A DNA stretch of 64,000 nt, taken from Duganella phyllosphaerae (GTDB lineage: Bacteria > Pseudomonadota > Gammaproteobacteria > Burkholderiales > Burkholderiaceae_D). Each line of letters begins with the position of its first letter. The stretch's first letter is position 1. The notes beneath the pieces were generated by a model. The model was given only the letters and a program-made list of their open reading frames with translations, was not told the origin of the DNA and did no database searches. Below are positions 42,862 through 51,956 of this stretch, in pieces. The DNA is taken from contig NZ_LROM01000062.1 in the NCBI RefSeq assembly GCF_001758785.1, forward strand, positions 1-64,000. The letters run 5' to 3'. A program made the translations under genes and the position numbers.

Positions 42862-45800
42862 ATGGGCAAAAGGTGGAAGCGGTGGAGCTTGGGCGTGGCT
42901 GGCGCGGTGGGGCTGTACGCGGCGGCGGGCGGCTGGGTGTTGCCGCAGCTGCTCAAGGCGCAGTTGCCCAAGCTGGCCGAAAGCCGTCTCGAGCGCAAGG
43001 CCAGCGTGGGCGCGCTGCGGTTCAATCCGTTCACCTTGCGCCTTGAAGCGCAGGACCTGGTGCTGACCGAAGCCGATGGCGCGCCGCTGCTCGCGGTGGG
43101 GGCGCTGGCGGTGGAGTTGCAATGGCGCTCGCTGCTGCGCCGGGCCTGGACCCTGGCCGAGGTGCGCATCGTGGCGCCTTCGGCGCAACTGGCGATCGAC
43201 AAGAATGGCTCGTTCAACCTCGCGCGCCTGATCGACACCCTCAACCGCGACCGCACCGAAGAGCCGCCTGCACCAGCGCCGCGCCTGGTGATCGAGCACT
43301 TCGTGCTGGAGCAGGGCAAGCTGGCGCTGCACGACCGCCATGCCGGCTACGACGACACTTACACGCCGATCGCCTTCGAACTGCGCAACCTGAGCACGCT
43401 GCCGAACCAGCACGGCGACTACACGCTGAGCGCCGATGCCGGGCGCGGCGGCAAGCTGCACTGGCAGGGACGGGCCAGTCTTGCTCCCTTGAGCGGCAGC
43501 GGCGCGCTGGTGCTGCGCAATGTCGCCTTGCCGGGGCTGGCGCCGTATCTGCAAACGTTGGCGGGGGTAACGCTGGCACAGGGGCGGCTGTCGGCTACCT
43601 TGCCCTACCACTACGCCTACGCCGACGGCAAGCTCGACGCCCGCCTGCCCGGCGCTTCGATCACGCTTGACCGGGTGGCGCTGGGACTGGCCGGCAGGCC
43701 GGCGCTGAAGATGGACGCACACCGTATCAAGCTGGGCCTGGGCCTGCACGCGCGCACTGCCGCCAGCGGCGTGCAGCTCGACATCGATCAGGCTGGCCTG
43801 GCCGTGGAACAGCTGGCGCTGGCCAACGGCGCGGCTGCGCCGGTAACGGTGGCGCGGCTCGGTATCGAGGACGGCGCGCTCGACCTGGCGGCACGGCGCG
43901 CCAGCGTCGGACGTTTTTACGCGGAAGGCGGCGAGCTCGATTTGTCGCGGGACGCGGCTGGCAAGTTGCGTTTGCTGGAGGGTTGGCAGACAGACGCCCG
44001 TGATACTGGTCGCGCGGATGGCGGCAACCCTGGCAACCCCGCTCATGACGGCGGTGGCAACAGTGTCACTGTCGCCGAGGTTGACGGCGGCACCAACGGT
44101 ACCAACGGCAGCAACGGTAGCAACGGCACCAACGGTACCAACGGCAGCAACGGCCGCAGCGGCAACGGCACCAACGGCCACACTGGCGACAAGACTGGCG
44201 TCGCGCGCTCGGCGCCGGCCGGCAAGCCCTGGGCCGCCGTCATCGAGTCGGTGCAAGTGCGGGGTTTCGGCGCGCTGGTCGATGATGCGGCCAGCGGCGT
44301 CAAGGTCCACCTGGAAGATTTTTTTCTGAACCTGGCGCACGCCGGCACCGACCTCGAGCGTCCGGTCGTGTTCGACGGCGGCGTTGGCCTGCGCGAGGGC
44401 GGCCAGTTGAGCGCCAGCGGATCGTTCGTGCCGGCCGGCGCCGTGGTCGATGCCACGCTGGCCTTGAACGGTTTGGCGCTGGCGCCGTTGCAGCCGCTGC
44501 TCGACAAACACGTCAAGCTCCAGGTGGCCGATGGCAGCGTGTCGGCCGCCGGCCGCCTGCGCACCGGCGGCAGTGGCTCAAGTGGTCCAAGTGGCTCCCA
44601 TGGCGCCGACCAGGGCGCGCCGGCGCTGCGCTACGACGGCTGGCTCGAGGTGGCGCGGCTGGCGCTCAACGAGCACGATGGCGATCACTTCGCGCACTGG
44701 AAATCGGTCCGCGCCGACCAGGTGGCGCTCACGCTGGGCCCGGACCGGCTCGAAGTGGCCGAGCTGCGCGTGGTCGAACCGAACGCCATCCTGATCATCA
44801 ACAGCGACCGCAGCCTCAACGCCCAGCGCCTGCTGGTGCAACGTCCGGTAGTCGCGCCGACCACCTCCGCGCCTGCAGCCGGCGTGCCAGCCGAGCCTCT
44901 GGCGACAGGCGCTGCGCCAACCGCCGCGCCAGCAGGAGCGGCCACATCGGTGGCTGGTGCTCCGGCGACCGTGCGGCCGGTTGGGTTCCCTGCAACGCGT
45001 ACCGAAGCCATCGCAGAACCGTTCCCGGTGCGGGTGCGCCGAGTGCGCGTTGAAAACGCCAAGCTCGACTTCACCGACCTCAGCCTGCGACCGCAGTTTG
45101 CCGCCAGGGTGGTGGAGTTGAACGGCATCGTCTCCGGCCTGTCCACCCGGCCCGGCGCCCGCGCCCAGATCGAGCTCGACGGCCGGGTGGACGATTACGG
45201 CCTGGCGCGCATACGCGGCCAGTTGAATCCCTTTGCGCTGACCGACCACACCGACGTGCAAGTGATGTTCAAGAATCTCGACCTGGTATCGGCTTCGCCA
45301 TACAGCATGAAGTTTGCCGGCTACAAGATCGCGCAAGGCAAGGTTTCGCTCGATCTCGACTACCAGGTGCGGCATGGCGCGCTGCAAGGCAGCAACCGCA
45401 TGGTGCTCGACCAGCTGACCCTGGGCGAACGGATCGACAGTCCCGACGCGCTCAAGCTGCCGCTGGAACTGGCGCTGGCGCTGCTCAAGGACGCCGACGG
45501 CCGCATCGATCTCGGTGTGCCCGTTTCGGGCAACCTCGACGATCCGCAGTTCAGCTATGGCGCGGTGCTGTGGAAGGCCGTCGGCAACATCATGACGCGG
45601 GCGGTGACGGCGCCGTTCCGCGCGCTGGGCCGTTTATTCGGTGTCGATGGCGAGCGTTTGCAGGCGGTGGAGTTCGATGCCGGCAGCGACCGCCTGCTGC
45701 CGCCCGAGCGCGAAAAATTGCAGCAGGTGGCGCAATTGCTGGCGAAAAAGCCGGAGCTGGCGCTGGCCGTGCCGGCCCGCTACAGCCGAACGGCTGACGG

Positions 45801-46386
45801 CCTGGCCCTGCGCACCCAGGCGCTGCGCCGCACGGTGCTGGCGCGCGCCGGCGTGCGGGTCGAAGCCGATGAGCAGCCCGGTCCGCTTGACCTCGGCGGC
45901 CGCAAGCTGCGCGCCGCCTTGCGCGACCTGTATGCCGAACGCTTTGGCAAGGACGCGCTGGCGCAGCAGAAGCTGGCGGCGGAGCAGGCGGGCGGTGGCG
46001 GCGCTGCCGATCTTGGCCCGGTTGCCGGTAACGGGGCGGTCTCTGCTTCTGCTTCTGCCGCTGCCGCTGCCGGCGGCGCATCAGGCAAGCTGCCGCTGCT
46101 GCAGCGGCTTGGCAAGCTGGTGCAGGGCGAACCGCAGGTGGCCGATCCGTCCGCCTTCTACGCGGCCTTGCAGGCGCAACTGGTCGAGCGGCAGGAGTTG
46201 GCGGCAGACGCCTTGTCGCAACTGGCTGCGCGCCGTGCCGCCACCATCGTCGCCCAGCTCAAGCTGGCCGGCGCCGGTGCCCACGCTGGTGCCGGTACCG
46301 TGGCGGTCAAGGCCGGTGCGCCTGAAGATGTGAAGGTGGCGCCGGGCCGGCCGGTCGCGCTGGCGCTGGAATTGTCGGCCAGATGA
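42862..46386 (+). CDS. large DUF748/AsmA-like envelope protein
   Basis: 1174 residues, inner-membrane anchored by one N-terminal helix (about 8-30) with the bulk in the periplasm. DUF748 landmarks are ASVGALRFNPFTLRLEAQDL near residue 50, DYGLARIRGQLNPF, FKNLDLVSASPYSMKFAGYK and GKVSLDLDYQVRHGALQGSN with LGVPVSGNLDDPQFSYG. This C-terminal group is related to AsmA/TamB, which help move or organise lipids between membranes; the exact function is unknown. Odd: a tract of TNG/SNG triplets (411-442) and other Gly/Ser-rich linkers split the conserved blocks. ATG 42862 follows GAGCGGGCG. Confidence 0.88.
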   Translation: MGKRWKRWSLGVAGAVGLYAAAGGWVLPQLLKAQLPKLAESRLERKASVGALRFNPFTLRLEAQDLVLTEADGAPLLAVGALAVELQWRSLLRRAWTLAEVRIVAPSAQLAIDKNGSFNLARLIDTLNRDRTEEPPAPAPRLVIEHFVLEQGKLALHDRHAGYDDTYTPIAFELRNLSTLPNQHGDYTLSADAGRGGKLHWQGRASLAPLSGSGALVLRNVALPGLAPYLQTLAGVTLAQGRLSATLPYHYAYADGKLDARLPGASITLDRVALGLAGRPALKMDAHRIKLGLGLHARTAASGVQLDIDQAGLAVEQLALANGAAAPVTVARLGIEDGALDLAARRASVGRFYAEGGELDLSRDAAGKLRLLEGWQTDARDTGRADGGNPGNPAHDGGGNSVTVAEVDGGTNGTNGSNGSNGTNGTNGSNGRSGNGTNGHTGDKTGVARSAPAGKPWAAVIESVQVRGFGALVDDAASGVKVHLEDFFLNLAHAGTDLERPVVFDGGVGLREGGQLSASGSFVPAGAVVDATLALNGLALAPLQPLLDKHVKLQVADGSVSAAGRLRTGGSGSSGPSGSHGADQGAPALRYDGWLEVARLALNEHDGDHFAHWKSVRADQVALTLGPDRLEVAELRVVEPNAILIINSDRSLNAQRLLVQRPVVAPTTSAPAAGVPAEPLATGAAPTAAPAGAATSVAGAPATVRPVGFPATRTEAIAEPFPVRVRRVRVENAKLDFTDLSLRPQFAARVVELNGIVSGLSTRPGARAQIELDGRVDDYGLARIRGQLNPFALTDHTDVQVMFKNLDLVSASPYSMKFAGYKIAQGKVSLDLDYQVRHGALQGSNRMVLDQLTLGERIDSPDALKLPLELALALLKDADGRIDLGVPVSGNLDDPQFSYGAVLWKAVGNIMTRAVTAPFRALGRLFGVDGERLQAVEFDAGSDRLLPPEREKLQQVAQLLAKKPELALAVPARYSRTADGLALRTQALRRTVLARAGVRVEADEQPGPLDLGGRKLRAALRDLYAERFGKDALAQQKLAAEQAGGGGAADLGPVAGNGAVSASASAAAAAGGASGKLPLLQRLGKLVQGEPQVADPSAFYAALQAQLVERQELAADALSQLAARRAATIVAQLKLAGAGAHAGAGTVAVKAGAPEDVKVAPGRPVALALELSAR
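44092..44187 (+). repeat. 9-base tandem repeat encoding a (T/S)NG tract
   Basis: Seven tandem 9-base units coding TNG or SNG (44092-44154), then a degenerate tail (RSGNGTNGHTG). In frame inside the DUF748 gene, between two conserved blocks. Confidence 0.85.
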
Positions 46387-46468
46387 TGACGATCAATCAT
46401 GCAACCGGGCCCGCTGCCTCCGGCAGGGCGCGCCTGCACCGCTGGACGCACGCAACAGGCGAAAACCG

Positions 46469-47323
46469 ATGACGACAGAAAAATCCATCACCCCCGGCAG
46501 CCCGGTGCTGGCCGGCCTGGCGCTGCTGGCCAGCCAGGTCTCGCTCAACGCCGGCGCGGCCGTGGCCAAGTACCTGTTTCCGCTGGTCGGCGTCGAGGGC
46601 GTGACCGCGTACCGGATCGGCTTTGCCGCCTTGCTGATGATGGCGATCTTCCGGCCGTGGCGGGTGCCGCTCACCTGGCGCCAGGCCGGCAACGTCGCCG
46701 TGTACGGCAGCGTGATCGGCCTGATGAATTTGCTGATCTACCGGTCGTTCAGCCATATTCCGATGGGCATTGCGGTGGCCATCGAAGTGTCCGGGCCGCT
46801 GGCGGTGGCGGTGTGGACCTCGCGCCGGCCGCGCGACCTGGCGGCGGTGGGGCTGGCGGTGCTGGGCCTGTATTTCCTGTTGCCGATCCACGGCAAGGTC
46901 GATCAGCTCGACCCGGTCGGCGTGGCGTATGCGGCCGGGGCGGCCGTGTGCTGGGCGCTGTACATCGTGTTCGGCAAGCGCGTGTCGGTGATGCACGGCG
47001 GCCAGGCGGTGGCCTGGGGCATGACGGCCGGCGCGCTGTTCATCGTGCCGCTCGGCGCATGGACGTCGGGCGCGGTGCTGCTCACGCCCACCTTCATGGC
47101 GGTGGGGCTGGCAATCGCGGTGATGTCGAGCGCCTTGCCGTACACGCTGGAGATGTTGTCGATGCGCAGCCTGTCGTCGCGCACCTTCAGCATGTTCAGC
47201 AGCGCGGCGCCTGCGCTCAGCGCACTGGCCGGCATGGTACTGCTGGGCGAGCACCTGACGCCCACCCAGTGGCTGGCGATTGCCAGCATTGTTGCGGCCT
47301 CGGCACTGACCACCTTGCGTTGA
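46469..47323 (+). CDS. rhtA: EamA/RhtA-type amino-acid exporter
   Basis: 284 residues with ten helices in two EamA repeats. The RhtA look is clear in [73 protein letters not shown] and [21 protein letters not shown] (quoted in parts). RhtA exports threonine/homoserine; here the gene precedes the alanine aminotransferase alaC by 86 bases, so amino-acid efflux coupled to that metabolism is plausible. The symbol rests on pattern memory. Confidence 0.85.
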   Translation: MTTEKSITPGSPVLAGLALLASQVSLNAGAAVAKYLFPLVGVEGVTAYRIGFAALLMMAIFRPWRVPLTWRQAGNVAVYGSVIGLMNLLIYRSFSHIPMGIAVAIEVSGPLAVAVWTSRRPRDLAAVGLAVLGLYFLLPIHGKVDQLDPVGVAYAAGAAVCWALYIVFGKRVSVMHGGQAVAWGMTAGALFIVPLGAWTSGAVLLTPTFMAVGLAIAVMSSALPYTLEMLSMRSLSSRTFSMFSSAAPALSALAGMVLLGEHLTPTQWLAIASIVAASALTTLR

Positions 47324-47408
47324 ACTTCAGAATTCGGCTAGTATGGATTCCGGTGCAACATTGCATCGACGTCGCTCGGACGGTTCCGGGCGCTTACGTG
47401 AGACTTCC

Positions 47409-48608
47409 ATGACTGACACCCAAACTCCGCGCAAATTTTCGCGCATCGATCGCCTGCCTCCCTATGTTTTCAATGTCACCGCCGAGCTCAAGCTGGCGGC
47501 GCGCCGCCGTGGCGAAGACATCATCGACATGTCGATGGGTAATCCTGATGGCGCCACGCCGTCGCACATCGTCGACAAGCTGGTCGATACCGTGCGCCGG
47601 CCCGACACCCACGGCTACTCCGCCTCCAAGGGCATTCCGCGCCTGCGCCGGGCGATTACCAGGTGGTACCAGACCCGCTACGCCGTCGAGTTCGATCCCG
47701 ACTCGGAAGCTATCGTCACCATCGGCTCCAAGGAGGGCCTGGCGCACCTGATGCTGGCCACGCTCGACGCTGGCGACACCGTGCTGGTGCCCAACCCCAG
47801 CTACCCGATCCACATCTGGGGCGCGGTGATCGCCGGCGCCAATATCCGCTCGGTGCGCATGACGCCCGGCGTCGATTTCTTCGAGGAGCTCGAGCGCGCG
47901 GTGCGCGAGAGCTACCCCAAGCCGAAGATGATGATCCTCGGCTTCCCGTCCAACCCCACCGCGCAGTGCGTGGAACTGGAGTTTTTCGAACGGGTGGTGG
48001 CGCTGGCCCGCCAGCACGATATCCTGGTGGTGCACGACCTCGCTTACGCCGACATCACCTATGACGGCTGGCAGGCGCCGTCGATCATGCAGGTGCCGGG
48101 CGCGCGCGACGTGGCAGTGGAATTTTTCACCATGAGCAAAAGCTACAATATGGCCGGCTGGCGCATCGGCTTCATGGTCGGTAACAAGGAGCTGGTGGCG
48201 GCGCTGGCGCGCATCAAGAGCTACCACGACTACGGCAGTTTCACGCCGGTGCAGGTGGCCGCGATTGCCGCGCTCGAAGGCGACCAGGGCTGCGTGGAAG
48301 AGATCCGCGCCATGTACCAGGGCCGCCGCGACGTGCTGCACAAGGGCTTGTGCGAGGCGGGTTGGCCGGTGGATAAACCGAAGGCCTCGATGTACATCTG
48401 GGCCCGCATACCGGAAGCGTACCGGCACCTGGGCTCGCTGGAATTTTCCAAGCTGCTGCTGGCCGAGGCCAAGGTGTGCGTCTCGCCCGGCATCGGCTTC
48501 GGCGAATACGGCGACGACTACGTGCGCTTCGCGTTGATCGAAAACGAGGCGCGCATTCGCCAGGGACTGCGTGGCATCAAAGCCATGTTGCGCAAAAAAG
48601 CCACGTAG
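47409..48608 (+). CDS. alaC: AlaC-type glutamate-pyruvate aminotransferase
   Basis: 399 residues. AlaC hallmarks: [17 protein letters not shown] at the start, [15 protein letters not shown], the PLP Lys in [17 protein letters not shown], and SMYIWARIP near the C-terminus. It makes alanine from pyruvate with glutamate. ATG 47409 is used because GTGAGAC precedes it and the family starts there; an in-frame start 66 bases upstream is unlikely. The homoserine dehydrogenase gene that often follows alaC is not here; the next gene is a hypothetical protein. Confidence 0.93.
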   Translation: MTDTQTPRKFSRIDRLPPYVFNVTAELKLAARRRGEDIIDMSMGNPDGATPSHIVDKLVDTVRRPDTHGYSASKGIPRLRRAITRWYQTRYAVEFDPDSEAIVTIGSKEGLAHLMLATLDAGDTVLVPNPSYPIHIWGAVIAGANIRSVRMTPGVDFFEELERAVRESYPKPKMMILGFPSNPTAQCVELEFFERVVALARQHDILVVHDLAYADITYDGWQAPSIMQVPGARDVAVEFFTMSKSYNMAGWRIGFMVGNKELVAALARIKSYHDYGSFTPVQVAAIAALEGDQGCVEEIRAMYQGRRDVLHKGLCEAGWPVDKPKASMYIWARIPEAYRHLGSLEFSKLLLAEAKVCVSPGIGFGEYGDDYVRFALIENEARIRQGLRGIKAMLRKKAT

Positions 48609-48704
48609 CTGCCGTGTAAATTTGCGCAAAGTTTAATCGGTATCAAATAGATTGTTTGATCAGACGGCTATGGTGGGGTTTCGTTTGCTATCGGAGCCAC
48701 CACC

Positions 48705-49283
48705 ATGACCACCGTTCCTGTCGGCGACAGCACCCGCCACCTGATTGCCGCCGTTAAAAAACTCGAACACTCGCTGCACACGTCCGGCCTGCCGCGCTGG
48801 ATGTCGCGCCTGCCGGTCTGGTGGCTGAGCTGGCACTACTCCCGCATGCTCGACCATAAAATCGCCCGCATGCGGCGCATCGCGCGCAAGTTCGAGTCGT
48901 GGCTGCCGGCCATCCGCGCAGCCGACCAGGACCCGCGCACCCGGCTCGAGTTCATCGACCTGGACCACGCCATGCACGACGACATCGACGCCACCCGCCA
49001 GACCATGTGGGAGCTGCGTGCCTACTGCATCGACATCGCCACCATGTTCGGCCAGCTGGGCTACCAGTCGGCGCAGCTGAACCGGCGCCAGCGCCTGTTT
49101 TTGTCGGTGATCGAGCAAACCTGTGTGCAGGCCGCCACCATGCAAGAGACGCTGGTGGCGCACGATACCCGGGTGCTGGCGCTGTTGCAGCAGTCTCAGC
49201 AGTCGCGGCCGGAGCAAAGCCCGCACAGCCAACCGGGGTCGGATCCCGCCGGGGTCCGACCCCAAGAGGCGAGGGCGGCTTAA
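48705..49283 (+). CDS. hypothetical cytosolic helical protein
   Basis: 192 residues. The body (about 1-150) is predominantly helical with a Trp-rich segment (LPRWMSRLPVWWLSWHYSRM) and heptad-like Leu/Ile; no family recognised. The last 20 residues (PGSDPAGVRPQEARAA) are encoded by a GGGGTCGGA palindromic element, so the original C-terminus probably ended before it. No signal peptide. Confidence 0.7.
   Translation: MTTVPVGDSTRHLIAAVKKLEHSLHTSGLPRWMSRLPVWWLSWHYSRMLDHKIARMRRIARKFESWLPAIRAADQDPRTRLEFIDLDHAMHDDIDATRQTMWELRAYCIDIATMFGQLGYQSAQLNRRQRLFLSVIEQTCVQAATMQETLVAHDTRVLALLQQSQQSRPEQSPHSQPGSDPAGVRPQEARAA
49235..49263. repeat. GGGGTCGGA/TCCGACCCC inverted repeat in a coding end
   Basis: 9-bp perfect arms (49235-49243 and 49255-49263) with an 11-base centre. 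The shape and sequence are those of a dispersed palindrome I associate with Oxalobacteraceae genomes; only one copy is in this window. It is translated at the 3' end of the preceding gene. Confidence 0.6.
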
Positions 49284-49313
49284 CGCCGCCAGTGTGGTTC
49301 CGGGCTCAGCCTC

Positions 49314-50360
49314 TTAAAACCCTTCCAGCACGATCTTGCCCTTGGCGCGGTTGCTCTCGATCAGCGCGTGCGCGCGCTTGAGATTGGCCGCGTTGATGGC
49401 GCCGTACCGTTCACCCAGCGTGGTCTTGAGCACGCCCGAATCGACCAGTTGCGCTACGTCGTTCAGCAGCTGATGCTGCTGCGCCATGTCGTCGGTCTGG
49501 AACATCGAACGGGTGAACATGAATTCCCAGTGCAGCGATACGCTCTTGCGCTTGAGCAGGCGCACGTCGATGGCAGCCGGGTCGTCGATCAGCGCCACCT
49601 TGCCCTGCGGCGCCACCAGTTCGGCAATCGCCGGCCAGTGGTGGTCGGTCTGGTTCAGTGCGGCCACATAGGTCACCGGCGGCAGGCCCAGGCGGGCGAT
49701 TTCTTCATTCAACGGCTTGCTGTGGTCGATCACGTGGTGGGCGCCCAGTTCGGTCACCCACTGCGCCGTGTCGTCGCGCGAAGCGGTGCCGATCACGGTC
49801 AGGCCGGTCAGCTGGCGCGCCAGTTGCACCAGGATCGAACCGACCCCGCCGGCCGCGCCGATCACCAGCAGCGATTGGCCGGTGACGCCGGTGGCACCCA
49901 TGACACCTTTGTCCCCGTTGTCACCGTTGCGGCTGACCTGCAGCCGCTCGAACAGCAATTCCCACGCAGTGATGGCGGTCAGCGGCAGGGCGGCCGCCTG
50001 GGCAAAGTCGAGCGTGCGCGGCTTGTGGCCGACGATGCGCTCGTCCACCAGGTGCAGTTCGCTGTTGGTGCCGGGGCGGGTGAGGTCGCCTGCGTACCAG
50101 ACTTCGTCGCCGGGCTTGAACATGGTGACGTCGGGGCCGACCGCCTGCACCACGCCGGCCGCATCCCAGCCGATCACCTTGGCGGCGCCATCGGAAGGCG
50201 GGGCGTTGGCGCGGATTTTGACATCTACCGGGTTGACCGAAATGGCCTTGACCGCCACCAGCAGGTCGCGCCCCTGCGCTTGCGGGGCGGGCAGGTCGAT
50301 ATCGAGCAGGGCGTTGGCGTCGGTAATGGGCAGGGACTGGCGGTAGGCGATGGCTTTCAT
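49314..50360 (-). CDS. quinone-oxidoreductase-like MDR enzyme with a collagen-like insert
   Basis: 348 residues, zinc-free MDR of the ZADH1-like type: NPVDVKIRANAPP, GWDAAGVVQAVGPDV, ALPLTAITAWELLFERL and the nucleotide site LLVIGAAGGVGSILVQLA. Directly before that site sits GDN-GDK-GVM-GAT-GVT-GQS (146-163), six Gly-X-Y triplets where relatives have a short loop. Expected reaction: NADPH reduction of quinones or enones. It is divergent from a LysR gene 87 bases away, which probably regulates it. Confidence 0.9.
   Translation of the reverse strand: MKAIAYRQSLPITDANALLDIDLPAPQAQGRDLLVAVKAISVNPVDVKIRANAPPSDGAAKVIGWDAAGVVQAVGPDVTMFKPGDEVWYAGDLTRPGTNSELHLVDERIVGHKPRTLDFAQAAALPLTAITAWELLFERLQVSRNGDNGDKGVMGATGVTGQSLLVIGAAGGVGSILVQLARQLTGLTVIGTASRDDTAQWVTELGAHHVIDHSKPLNEEIARLGLPPVTYVAALNQTDHHWPAIAELVAPQGKVALIDDPAAIDVRLLKRKSVSLHWEFMFTRSMFQTDDMAQQHQLLNDVAQLVDSGVLKTTLGERYGAINAANLKRAHALIESNRAKGKIVLEGF
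49872..49925 (-). repeat. six Gly-X-Y triplets inside the oxidoreductase gene
   Basis: Codons 146-163 of the oxidoreductase: GDN GDK GVM GAT GVT GQS. On the DNA it is a 9-base-like periodic GGT/GGC pattern. Confidence 0.8.
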
Positions 50361-50447
50361 GGGAACTCCGTTGAGATTAAGTCAGCGTATGATCATTTAT
50401 TTCGCGGACGCGAAAAAGAGCCATTTGGCTGAAACACTTTCAAGGAA

Positions 50448-51368
50448 ATGAAGATATTGCTGCGATTCGACGATTTGATGGTGTTTGTGCGCACGGCCGA
50501 GCGGGGCAGCCTGTCGGCGGCGGCGCGCGAGCTGGAGATTTCGCCGGCGCTGGCCAGCGCAGCGGTCAAACGGCTGGAAGGTGAGCTTGGCATACGCCTG
50601 TTCGCCCGCACCACGCGCTCACTGCGCCTGACCGACGAAGGCGAACGCTACCTGCGCCACGCACGTGCAGCGCTGCGCGCGCTGCAGGACGGCCACGATG
50701 CTGTCATCGAAGGCAAGGAAACCCTCGGTGGCGTGCTGAAAATCTCGATGCCGTCCGACCTGGGCCGCAATATGCTGGTGGGCTGGCTCGACCAGTTCCA
50801 GGCCCTGTATCCCAAGGTGAGTTACCAGCTCAGCGTAAGCGACCGCCTGTCGGATTTGTACCGTCAGCCGGTGGATATCGCCATCCGTTACGGCGTGCAG
50901 GACGACTCCAACCTGATCGCGCTGCCGCTGGCGCCCGACAACCGCCGGGTGCTGGTGGCATCGCCCGACTACGTGCGGCGCCACGGCGCCTTGGCCGACC
51001 TGCGCGACCTGTCGCGCCACAACTGCCTGCGCTTCATGCTCGACGACGTGATCCATGACCGCTGGAATTTCTATCCGGCCCACGGCGCGCCCGCCAAGGG
51101 GACGCCGGTAGCGGTGCAGGTCCATGGCGACCGCAGTGCCGACGATGCCGACCTGGTGCGGCGCTGGGCCGTGGCCGGGGTAGGCGTCGCCTACAAATCC
51201 CGGCTGGACGTGAGCGGTGATCTCCGCGCCGGGCGGCTGGTGGTGCTGATGCCGGACGTGGCCGGCGAGCCGACGCCGCTGCACATGGTGTGCATGCACC
51301 GGTCGCAGGTGTCGCCGACGGTGCTGGCCTTGCGGGATTTTCTGCGTGAACAGTGCGGCAAGGCTTAG
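50448..51368 (+). CDS. LysR-type regulator, divergent to the oxidoreductase
   Basis: 306 residues. HTH (RTAERGSLSAAARELEISPA, ASAAVKRLEGELGIRLFA) and a CrgA-like effector domain (GVLKISMPSDLGRNMLVGWL, VDIAIRYG, GVGVAYKS). Typical of LysR genes that control a neighbouring oxidoreductase in response to an electrophile or quinone. The start ATG 50448 sits next to the AAGGAAATG site. Ends before the small-ORF region. Confidence 0.93.
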   Translation: MKILLRFDDLMVFVRTAERGSLSAAARELEISPALASAAVKRLEGELGIRLFARTTRSLRLTDEGERYLRHARAALRALQDGHDAVIEGKETLGGVLKISMPSDLGRNMLVGWLDQFQALYPKVSYQLSVSDRLSDLYRQPVDIAIRYGVQDDSNLIALPLAPDNRRVLVASPDYVRRHGALADLRDLSRHNCLRFMLDDVIHDRWNFYPAHGAPAKGTPVAVQVHGDRSADDADLVRRWAVAGVGVAYKSRLDVSGDLRAGRLVVLMPDVAGEPTPLHMVCMHRSQVSPTVLALRDFLREQCGKA

Positions 51369-51436
51369 AAGACCATTAAGCCGGGGCGAGCTCTACTGTG
51401 CTGCGCGGAAAAACAGTTAACATGGATGCAGTGTTT

Positions 51437-51565
51437 TCACTTGGGCGTTTGACGGTGGGCCAGTTGCCAGATCCAGGTGAGGAGCGCCTGGGAGCTGGCG
51501 GCATCTGCCGGGCTATCGGGCGACTGGATCGGGCAACTGGTACCGACAACTGCTAGAGCAACCAT
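51437..51565 (-). CDS. small ORF coupled to the upstream small gene
   Basis: 42 codons. The start ATG shares bases with the upstream stop as TAATG, which favours translation by reinitiation. The product (starts MVALAVVGTSCP, ends LAHRQTPK) is unrecognised; a hydrophobic start and TWIWQLAH segment. Its reality depends on conservation I cannot test. Confidence 0.35.
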   Translation of the reverse strand: MVALAVVGTSCPIQSPDSPADAASSQALLTWIWQLAHRQTPK

Positions 51566-51783
51566 TAGTGCGCCTTCGACATGATGAGCAGCCAGCGGCG
51601 GCACAGCAGGATCTCGAGGTGGCCGGCTTGCACACCGGTGTCGCACTCGATGACCGGGTTGACCGCATAGAAGCGTTTGCGGAAGTCACGACAGACCAGC
51701 AATTCGCGCTTGCCCATGCGAACCGTGAACGAGGTTGGCATGTATTCGAGACCGAAACGGGAGCTGAGGCTGCTGTTGATCAT
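51565..51783 (-). CDS. small hypothetical protein
   Basis: 72 residues with a good ribosome site (AAAGGAAA, 5 bases before ATG 51783). Contains RFGLEYMPTSFTVRMGKREL and HLEILLCRRWLLIM; two Cys. Unrecognised, but the codon pattern and site argue for a real gene. Confidence 0.55.
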   Translation of the reverse strand: MINSSLSSRFGLEYMPTSFTVRMGKRELLVCRDFRKRFYAVNPVIECDTGVQAGHLEILLCRRWLLIMSKAH

Positions 51784-51956
51784 GACATTTCCTTTAGGGC
51801 GATGTGTTTAACGAGGAGTTCAGAATAGCATAACTACTGTATGGATAAACAGGTACTGTGTAAATAAACAGTAAATTCGTTGTTTTGTGATTTTTACGCC
51901 AACTTCTACGGCGACCCACGCGGAGGCACCAAATTTTTAGCAAACTCTTACGTTTT

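Noticed and set aside
44092..44187. Possible CRISPR-like repeat array
   Set aside because: Units are 9 bases, contiguous and in coding frame; no spacers.
42724..44511. 595-codon open frame on the minus strand
   Set aside because: Antisense to the DUF748 gene. Its last 30 codons, before 42830, look somewhat protein-like but have no start of their own.
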